DNA of 64,000 bases. Source: Xylona heveae TC161. Its lineage: Eukaryota; Ascomycota; Xylonomycetes; Xylonales; Xylonaceae. Numbering within the stretch: the stretch's first letter is position 1; each line of letters begins with the position of its first letter. The notes beneath the pieces were generated by a model, which saw only the letters and a program-made list of their open reading frames with translations, searched no databases and was not told the DNA's origin. Positions 56,109-64,000 of this stretch are shown piece after piece. The stretch is from assembly GCF_001619985.1 (NCBI RefSeq), contig NW_017264204.1, forward strand, positions 499,983-563,982. The letters are read 5' to 3'. The translations under genes and the position numbers were made by a program.

Positions 56109-58972
56109 ATGGCGACGACTCAATTTTCTACCACTATCCAAGATGACGATATGGAGATATCGTCTGACATTGATCATCGACCGGGCATGGACGAGGACAT
56201 AGATATTGATCTGGACCTTACCGATGGCAGAACTGAGGATCAGGATGACGACTACAACATCAGAGATGCGAGTCTGGAGCCAGCAGGCATTGAAACGGAT
56301 TCAACAGCTGCCATGAATGACGATATAATGTTGGATGAAGAAAACGTTATGCAGGATGATGGCCATGTTCAAGATGAAGAAATTTTCGACGTCAATGACA
56401 CGACAGAACATGTCGAAATAAAAGATTTTGCAATCCCAGATCAACTTGACGCAACTCGGAACGACCAATTTGGGACATCAGTTGAAGAGATGGGGACTTC
56501 AAGTGCGCCAGTGTCAAATGCTTTGAACGTGGATACAGAACCTGATCCTGGCATTTTAAATTCGATTAGTCAAGAAAATCCACCAGAGTCAACACTCCTG
56601 ACTCCTAATGAGAATGGGTCCGAACATAATCAAGTGGTTTCTGGCTCCGTCAAGGACAGTTTGCCACTCGCAGCCGAGGAACGCCGTTCCATTGATCGAG
56701 TCGAAGAGGTCGATGACACGCAAAGGGAGACAGATGACCAAAAAGACTCTGGTGAAAGCGAAGAAACCCGCGACTTGCAAGTGAACAGTCTGAACAGTCA
56801 ACATCCAATAAGCCCCCAGGCAAGAGAGCAGGTTGAATCGCATTCTGGACAACCGGACGCAGAATCCCTCATCCAATATCATCCTGTTGTCCTGGTCTAC
56901 CAGGGAAGCGAGATGTCACTGTTCCCTCCTACAGTCGAAGACGCTGCAGACACATTTCTCTTGGAGGATCATGAACTTGTTCATCAAAGCTTCCAAGAAC
57001 TTCTGAAAGCTTGTAGATCTGTTTTGGCCGACAGCATTAGTGAAGAGGATGAGTTGGAGATCAACATTGACGATCTTGGGCTGTCCCTTAACGAGGTAAG
57101 CTTTGAGGCGCTCTTCTTCATTTTTTCTCGCTTTAAAAACTGACACTGATCTTTAGGATTCAATTCATACCAAACGCACTAGCTTATTCCGAATCTTGGA
57201 GGTCTATATACAGTTATTGCAGCATGATGGCGTGGAGCATCCTGATCCTCTGTACATGACATTGAGCACCAGAGTCAGATTTTCCAAGCGGCTTGATGAT
57301 TTGGTCCATGCTGTATCAGAGGGAAAGGGTCTTTCTCAGCTGCCTTTCTGGACGCAGCTTTCTGGCGACGAGGACTACGAGGGTGACGAGAATGACGAGC
57401 CAGAAACAGAACATGAGGCTGAGGTTCGCACTCATGTAGTCTCCGACGAGGCGGCTTCAGAGACAGGCGCTGCAAAAGTGCAGGATCTCAGGAAGCCGCC
57501 CTCCACTCAACCTTCTACTTTGGCAATTGACTTGCAGTCTGCCGAAGTCGAGGCCCCCATTTTGCAGGAAACCTCCAAGCCTGCCACATCAGGAGGAGAG
57601 CAGGAAGGGCAAGAAGAGCAAGCAGACGGTGTGGAAGAAAATGGAGAAGAAAAGGTCGGAGCACGGGAGGTGAACTCCACGGCCCATGCTGAAGCATCTG
57701 AACACCCTCATTCAGCTGACGACGAGGGCCCTGCGAAAGATGACAGCCAAGAACAATATGAGACAGGAGATGAGCTTACGGGTCACGATAAAACTGCAGT
57801 GCAGGATAATCCCACAAATGAGCTTCAAGGCCACGCTCATTCAGAACATCAAGGTTTGGACTTACCTGCTGAGGATCAAAATGCCAGCGGCGCGTCTACA
57901 CTTTCAGCGGATAAAGAAGAAAGGCTCAACGGTACGTGTTCTCGTCGTCTCTTCGCACGGCAAATTTATGCTGATGATCTTGTCTTATGTGGTAGACCTA
58001 GACTCAAATATTAACGCCGAAGGCGCCGAATCTCATACATCTTATGCACAAACGATACAGCAACCCTATTCTCTGTCCGAGGCGGATGCGGTTCATTTTA
58101 TCTCCGAGGATGCTGCGAAACTATCCAAAGAACCAGAATCCGATGAACATGTTCAAAAGCAAGACATTGAGTCTCGCCCTGGACAAGGATCTTCTCTTGC
58201 AAACGGACAAGACCACGATGACCTCGGTCATGCCAACAATCTTCCACAAGGAACCCCCCAAACCACTCCTTTAGAAATTCCGGACGACCAAGCCAACGAT
58301 CTAGAAGAGGGCTATTCTGCCAGTCCTCGTCAAGAAGATAGGGAACCAGAAAAAGAACAGCCGGAATATACCGGGGATGCTCAAGCTCAAAACGATGAAG
58401 AAGCAGAGGAAAGCTGGGACATTAATGTTTCCTATCCGGAAGAAATAATTTTGCCTGCTGGGTTTGACAAGGCTGAAGACAAACCAGGCCTTGGCACACC
58501 CCTCAGTGAGGACAATGAAGAAACGGAGGGAGACCAGCAGATCTTTGAGCCAGTCGAAGGGGACGACGAGTCTGGTCCAGCTGTTGGTGAAGTCTCCGAT
58601 ACCGTGGGCACCGAAAATCCGGTTGACTATAATCATGAATCGCGTCATCTAACCAATGATGCGCAGGCTGCACCTGTCCTGGTCCACGAGCATGAAGACG
58701 AGGTTGGAGATGACGAAGATGAGATAAATTATGATGACATTGAGAATGGCATCAGTGATGATGTCGATGAACCACGCGCCGATGAAGTTGACTCAGCTTA
58801 TGCTGAAGTAGAGACGGTGACCATGAAGCGTGGCCGCCCAGATGACGAGGATGGGGAAGTGAATGAGGATGAAAGCCAAGGTACGACTTCAAATGTTTCT
58901 CCGCTTTATCTCTCCTATACTAAGTATCCGCAAGGCGAGTCCAAGCGCTTCCGCTCAGCCTCGAGGGAATAG
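56109..58972 (+). CDS. Large acidic protein of unknown function
   Basis: Four exons (56109-57095, 57157-57931, 57996-58880, 58935-58972) give 894 residues. Most of the protein is disordered and extremely rich in Asp, Glu, Gln and Ser. One region, residues about 256-392, looks folded: YHPVVLVYQGSEMSLFPPTV, TFLLEDHELVHQSFQELLK, then, across the first intron, RTSLFRILEVYIQLLQHDG, MTLSTRVRFSKRLDDLVHAV and GLSQLPFW. The end is basic and Ser/Arg-rich (ESKRFRSASRE), as in nuclear proteins; an upstream KRGRPDDED also fits. The last intron (54 bp) is in frame and stop-free, so it may be retained in some transcripts. A nuclear role is likely but no function can be named. Confidence 0.8.
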
Positions 58973-60661
58973 GGACTTTCGGTATCGCCCTTCAGTCACC
59001 GTTTCCGTCCCATCTCTAACGCCCTCTTCCTCATGATCCCTGATTTTCGCGGACGATTTGCTCTACCCCCATTTAGAAAGTTTTCGTCTAGCGCCTTCGA
59101 TGGACATCTACCGGTGCTCGTCCTCCCTGAAGAGGCATTCAGCCCTCACTGGTTGAGCCAGCGGATGCAGGTCCAAAGCGATCTTCAATAGTTGGGTTCA
59201 GGCCCACCTCAGTACTTGCGCATTTTTTTTTCCCCCAGTGGCCGATTTGCTTTAAGGGTATACCCTCTGATGCTTGGTAGGTATCTGCGGCTCTCAAGCC
59301 GGCTACAGTAAGTCTTGCATATCTCGTGCATTTTCATTATGGTTTCTCTACGTTCTCAAAAGCGATGCGATCATTCATCCCCTCAAATTACCTCAAATAG
59401 TTTTCCCCCTCCTCTTTCTCCCTTTCTACTTTATTCTTTTCCTTTTCACTTCAAGTTTCATTTCTTCAAATAGTTCTTCCATTTCCATCTAGCATTGCTT
59501 AATTTCTCATGTTCCTTGCATGGATATGATACCTATACCTGCCAAGAAATGTTCGCTGCTCTTCTTGCAGGGCAGTAGGGTCGATTATCTGGTGGAGGTA
59601 TCTAGGTTATAACGACTTGGTGTTACGTGTACACTTAATCTAGATAGCTAGGACAGTGCACTGTACGGAGTAGATGTTTCGGGAGAGACAGGGTTTGCCA
59701 TGTTCACAGCCAAATTTTGACGGCGATTTGGTTTGTGCCCAGCCAAAAATATGGGCTTTGAGGATGTAACAACACAAAAAATCAGAGTACTAGGAGTAAA
59801 AGGGTTGAGTTAGGTACATTATTGAGTTAGATTGCCCTAGCAGAATCGTCGGTGATCCAGATCGAAATGGGAAAATAAGGTACCTTTTGCGCAATTTGGT
59901 GACGAACTCTTCGGGGGTGCCCCTTGACTGTACGGGTTCCAGGACACGCGGACCGCACAGTTATGATTGGAGCAAAGTACCTGCGGGACCCCTTTGACGG
60001 CAACAAGCGATGGGGGCCCGGCCAGGTCATCCAAAACGCCGGTCGCAGGTATCGGTACCTGACATGACATCCTCAACGTGTGTGGCCGCCACGTCTATAG
60101 CTGCAGTCAAAGGTATCCCAATCGAATCTCATACCTCCCGCTGCCCTCCTTTGAACGCTGTGTGGCCTGGAAAGGAGAGCAACTGCGCGGCTTCACTTGC
60201 ATAACACGTCTCTCGCTCCAACGAATCCAAAAGGAAATATTCCTGCCTGGGCAAACCTCATCTCTGCTCGACCGCCATCGCCCTTTACCGTGACCCTTCA
60301 TCTCGTCTGTCCTTATCGTTACGATTAAGGCGAGTGGACCGTGCAACTGGCTCGGCAAGCCCTTTCACCACCTATACAGACTGTCTCGATCAACGAGGTT
60401 GCGATCGAATTCCGCACCCTGGCGAAATTCGAGCTCTGCATATTCGAGCTGCTGCTCATTTGTCGTGCGGAACCTACGTCTTACCATAGAGAATATACCT
60501 GTGGAGCAGTTTGAGCATCGGTGACCGAACCTCGGTGTCTCTTGCTTTCGACTGCGCTCTTGCATTGGAGTAAACGGGCATACCATTCTCCACCTGGCCT
60601 TGGCAGCTCAAACAGCACATCTTTCTCATCAAGTGCACTGAAAGTGTGCCCCCACGCCGTG
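58973..60661. other. 1.7-kb region upstream of the NIPA transporter gene
   Basis: The left part is a T-rich 3' flank of the acidic-protein gene. The right part should contain the promoter and 5' UTR of the transporter. Short frames on both strands (for example 59827-60675) carry no protein-like signal. No tRNA gene was found. Confidence 0.45.
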
Positions 60662-62294
60662 ATGATAGAGGACAAGTATGAGATGCGCTACTTGCGAATG
60701 ATGAGGCGGTTCAGTGTACTCACTGACTGGACACTAGGTATATCGGTCTGGCTCTCGCCGTCACTTCAACCGTAGCTATTGGTAAGTCCCGACTCCCTTT
60801 CTTCGTCAATGCACACTGGGTGAAGGCTAACCAGCCCTTTGCGCTATTCAGGTACAAGCTTTGTGATCACCAAGCGGGTTCGTCTTTCCTATCCAGTCTC
60901 TCAATTCCGATCCAATACACGCGGTTCTTTGGCGAAGCGGAGTGTATTGACATCGCAAACAGGGTCTCAACGAAGCAAGTGAAAGGCATGGATTTGAGGG
61001 TGAAGGCTTCTCATATCTCAAGAGTCCAATCTGGTGGGGAGGAATAGTGACACGTAAGTTTGACAGTGGGAATGAGGTCAAGATCTAAATGAACTTACAA
61101 TGGTCAAAGTCGTCATTGGAGAAATCGCCAATTTCGCCGCATACGCCTTTGCGCCAGCAATCTTGGTAACTCCATTAGGCGCACTCAGTGTATTAATTGG
61201 GTATGTAAATGATAAACAGTCTACAGATTGAATAGATCAGATGCTGACATCTCGAAGCGCTGTTCTAGGGGCCTACTTTCTAAAGGAGGAACTTGGAACA
61301 CTGGGCAAATTGGGATGCGCGACTTGTCTCATCGGATCGGTCATCATCGTGCTGCATGCTCCTCCCGATAAAGACATTCAGACGGTTGACGAGATCCTGC
61401 ACTATGCAATCCAACCAGGTGTGTTCTGGCGCTGCCTGTTTCCAATGACGTGAGAGCTTACCCTGGGGATTATTTATTAGGCTTCCTACTATATTGCGCC
61501 GTTGTCATTGTCTTTGCAACCATCATGATCTATAGAGTGGCTCCTCTTTACGGAAAGCAGAACCCTCTAATATATATTTCAATATGTTCCGCGGTGGGCT
61601 CGGTCTCAGTCATGTCGGTCAAAGCATTCGGCATTGCGCTGAAGTTGACATTGGCTGGCCATAATCAACTCACTCATCCGTCAACTTATGTCTTTGCCAT
61701 TGTCACCGGCGTCTGCATCCTGACGCAGATGAATTATTTCAACAAGGCACTCAGCCAGTTCCCAACGTCCATGTACGTCTCAGCGCTTCTACCATGGCAA
61801 GCACGTCGTGAAACTGACAAGGATTCCCGTCTAGCGTAAATCCATTGTACTACGTTACCTTCACTACCGCAACGCTCTGCGCATCGTTTATTCTGTTCAA
61901 AGGATTCAATACCACTGACGCCGTCAATACCATCTCGCTGCTTTGTGGATTCCTCGTCATCTTCACAGGTGTTTACCTGCTTAACCTTTCACGCGGTGAC
62001 CCAGACGGCCACAAGCTCCTAAACGGTAAAATTGAAGATGGTGTACCCACGGATGGCATCGCTGGTCTCCAAACTCGCCGAAGCATGCAGTCCCGACGCA
62101 GCCTCGAGCCTCATCGCTTGAGCGCCGGAAGCTTCCGGTTCAATTCAGGAGACCGCGAAGGCTTGATCCACGCCTATGACGTGGAACATGGTGCGGTAGA
62201 TTTGGACGATCTCGCCAGCGCCAGCAGCGACGAGGGCGCCAACGTTCGACGGAGCACTTCAGGGCTGAACGGTCATGCTCGCGCTACGCAATAA
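60662..62294 (+). CDS. NIPA-family magnesium transporter
   Basis: NIPA (SLC57) proteins are multi-pass transporters thought to carry Mg2+. Eight exons (60662-60675, 60738-60781, 60852-60877, 60963-61053, 61110-61200, 61258-61418, 61481-61772, 61835-62294) give 392 residues. The first three exons are tiny (14, 44 and 26 nt) and together encode [20 protein letters not shown] then TSFVITKR, the conserved first membrane segment. [20 protein letters not shown] is the family hallmark. [40 protein letters not shown] and [20 protein letters not shown] follow, with nine or so hydrophobic segments in all. The tail of about 100 residues is hydrophilic, Ser/Arg- and Asp-rich, and probably cytosolic. The Mg2+ substrate is inferred from the family. 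Confidence 0.93.
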
Positions 62295-63818
62295 CAAGGA
62301 TGAGCATACTCCACGTTCCCAACAACAATCATGCATGAGAGAGATATGCGCATATACGAAAAAGTCCTTTATGTTTTTTTTTTCTTCTCTCTCACCCTTT
62401 TCCCTACTTTTCTTTTTAATTTTTCAAGTTTTTACTTTATTTCTTCGATATCCAGATATAACCGTTTATTCTTTTCCCCTTCATTTTTAAAGGAGGACTG
62501 AAGAAGATTTTCCCTGATCTTGATCCACATACCTTTCGTCTGCACTGTCCGCACGAAGGGATTTTCTTGTCTTTCTCTTTCCTCGCACAAACATTGTAAC
62601 ATTTGTATTCATTACGGAGTCCACGGCGTTCGAGCGGGTTTGGCGTTGTGGATATGGGGTATTTAAGTCTTGTTTTTATGCATCAGTGCTCTCGGTGGTG
62701 CTTCCTTTCCCGTTTTTACCCTCTTGAGAAATTCACCAAAATGTTGCATCTGAATCGCATTTCATACCTTTGCCTCTTTTTTTGGTACATGGCAGGAGAA
62801 CCACGAGGGGGTGCGCTATCTGGCGGCACCACCGCAAGTCTGCAAGTCTGCAACACCGCAGCTAGAAAGTCTGGACAAGGCCCTGATCTGGATGGGACGG
62901 AAATCTCGTACCACGTATCAAGTCAACTTTTATTTTTCTGCCAAAAAAAAAAAAAAACCAGTGAGCCAGTGACGTGTAATGTTTTTCTTTTTCTTTTTCT
63001 TTTTCTTTTTTTGCCCCCTATAAAAAGAAAGAAAGAAAGAAAGATATACAATCTCATAGAAAGAAAAAACAAAAATTGCAATTTAAACCAATTGAGTATA
63101 TACGCTTTTCATCCCCTTCGTCTTCAAATCACCATGGGTTTTCATGAACTTCCTCAAGTGAAATAAAGTCTTATCTAATACTGGTAACTTCAAGTAGTCA
63201 TAACACAATAATTCGTAAAAATCTCTTGTTAGGTAGACAAGTAGACAGATAATTGTATTCTTCTTCTTCACTGACATACGTTTTTGTTCTAAATGCAAAC
63301 GTGTGATCTAAATTTGATTATTTCAAGAAGCCAGGTAATCCAATCGCCAAGTGTGAAACCCCTTTTTTTTCTCGGGTCAGCTCGAATCAAAATTCCATGT
63401 GTTGTGCGGCTGGTTAACTCCCATTGTCGTATCAAATATCAAGAGGTGTAGGTACAGGAAAAGGGAAAAGAAAAAGCGGAGAAAGGGGAAAGGGGGATAT
63501 GTTATTCACATGAATGGAAATAAGCATCAACAGAACGAAAAAAGAAAAATATAAGACGATGCTTTTTGGAAATAAAGCCACATAAGAGGTCCACGCACAA
63601 AATGTCTTGTTCAATAGATGGTAATAGATCATAAGACGTACGAAAAGAAAAAGATATTTGTAAAATAAGAACAGGGGAGAAAAAGAGAAAAAGAGAAAAA
63701 GAGAAAAAGAGAAAAAGGGGAAAGAAAAAGGGAGGGAAGGAAAGAAGAAAAAGAAATGGTAAGAAAAAATGCTAGAGGCACAAATACAGCTGCAGAATAA
63801 AATCTTCATGAGAACATG
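62295..63818. other. Convergent 1.5-kb region with pyrimidine and purine tracts
   Basis: This lies between the 3' ends of the NIPA gene (+) and the PDE1-like gene (-). It contains T-rich tracts, GAAA repeats near 63025-63045, and an AGAAAA-type tandem repeat at about 63675-63720. The frames at 62603-63166 and 63432-63809 are compositional. I see no gene. Confidence 0.5.
63675..63720. repeat. Tandem GAGAAAAA-type repeat
   Basis: A unit of eight bases (agagaaaa and shifts of it) repeats about five times within a purine-rich block just beyond the stop codon of the PDE1-like gene. Confidence 0.8.
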
Positions 63819-64000
63819 TTACAATAAAAGACTTTGTCCAGGTTGCGAGATTACAAAGCTGCAGCCCAGACCGGCATCACGTGCTCGCCGCTCTAATTGC
63901 TCTAGAATGATATCACCCACAGGCGGGCCATCCAAGAGTGTTTCCTTGACGTGGATCACGACAATCTGGAGGCCTTGGAGAGGCAGGTCATTGGACTGGT
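63819..64000 (-). CDS. Probable class II cAMP phosphodiesterase, C-terminal end (partial)
   Basis: Only the last 60 codons lie in the window; the gene continues beyond 64000. The visible frame reads LPLQGLQIVVIHVKETLLDG, PPVGDIILEQLERRARDAG and LGCSFVISQPGQSLLL before a TAA stop. This resembles the C-terminus of fungal low-affinity PDE1 phosphodiesterases, which end with an IVVIHVKD-type strand, a helix and an ISQ-containing strand. The metal-binding HxHxDH motif lies outside the window, so assignment rests on this tail alone. Confidence 0.6.
   Translation of the reverse strand, partial: QSNDLPLQGLQIVVIHVKETLLDGPPVGDIILEQLERRARDAGLGCSFVISQPGQSLLL

Noticed and set aside
60365-60675. Minus-strand frames upstream of the NIPA gene
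   Set aside because: They are short, overlap one another in different frames, and overlap the 5' end of the transporter gene on the other strand.
1-64000. Mobile elements, virus-like elements, CRISPR arrays and tRNA genes
   Set aside because: I scanned by eye for transposase, reverse transcriptase or capsid-like frames, long terminal or inverted repeats, regular repeat-spacer arrays, and tRNA B-box sequences, and found none I could support. A dedicated search (tRNAscan-SE, RepeatMasker) was not possible.

Overview
This 64 kb window is nuclear DNA from a filamentous ascomycete (Pezizomycotina, probably Eurotiomycetes-like). The evidence is dense single-copy eukaryotic housekeeping genes, short GT-AG introns mostly of 50-200 nt, and proteins typical of that group: a GAR-domain fibrillarin, D-arabinono-lactone oxidase, a PAN3 with a CCCH finger, a GMA12/MNN10 glycosyltransferase and a serine/threonine-rich secreted protein. 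I see no rRNA or convincing tRNA gene, no CRISPR array, and no intact or decayed transposon or virus-like element that I can name.

Layout, left to right. 0-9 kb: an intronless copper P1B-ATPase (-), then the RNA polymerase III factor BRF1 (+). 9-17 kb: a PHD-finger protein (-), about 2 kb of apparently decayed coding sequence (-), a seven-exon class III CoA-transferase (-) and, divergent from it, riboflavin synthase (+). 17-23 kb: the deadenylase subunit PAN3 (-) head-to-head with an ERAD-type UAS/UBX protein (+). 22.8-30 kb: a low-complexity secreted protein (-), a GNAT acetyltransferase (-), a VHS/GAT sorting protein (+) and a UPF0303 protein (-). 30.9-41 kb: ribosomal protein uL22/RPL17 (-) head-to-head with fibrillarin (+), ALO1-like oxidase (-), a GT34 glycosyltransferase (+) and a PAP2 lipid phosphatase (-). 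40.8-46 kb is gene-poor and holds one small candidate gene (-) with a cluster of bZIP sites in front of it. 46-64 kb: importin beta-1 (-), APC4 (-), delta-COP (-), a very acidic protein of unknown function (+), a NIPA-type magnesium transporter (+) and the C-terminal end of a probable PDE1 cAMP phosphodiesterase (-) running off the window.

The genes do not form one pathway. Two pairings make functional sense: RPL17 and fibrillarin share a 489-bp divergent promoter containing a telo-box, which fits ribosome-production co-regulation, and PAN3 and the UBX protein share a 572-bp divergent promoter. Exon boundaries were worked out by hand from splice consensus and reading-frame continuity, with remembered family conservation as a guide; no alignment or transcript data were used. 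I found no clear previously undescribed system. The most promising leads are the small gene with three TGA(C/G)TCA sites upstream, the stop-free in-frame intron of the UPF0303 gene that would add a membrane segment if retained, the globular core inside the acidic protein, and the decayed coding block at 11.6-13.7 kb.
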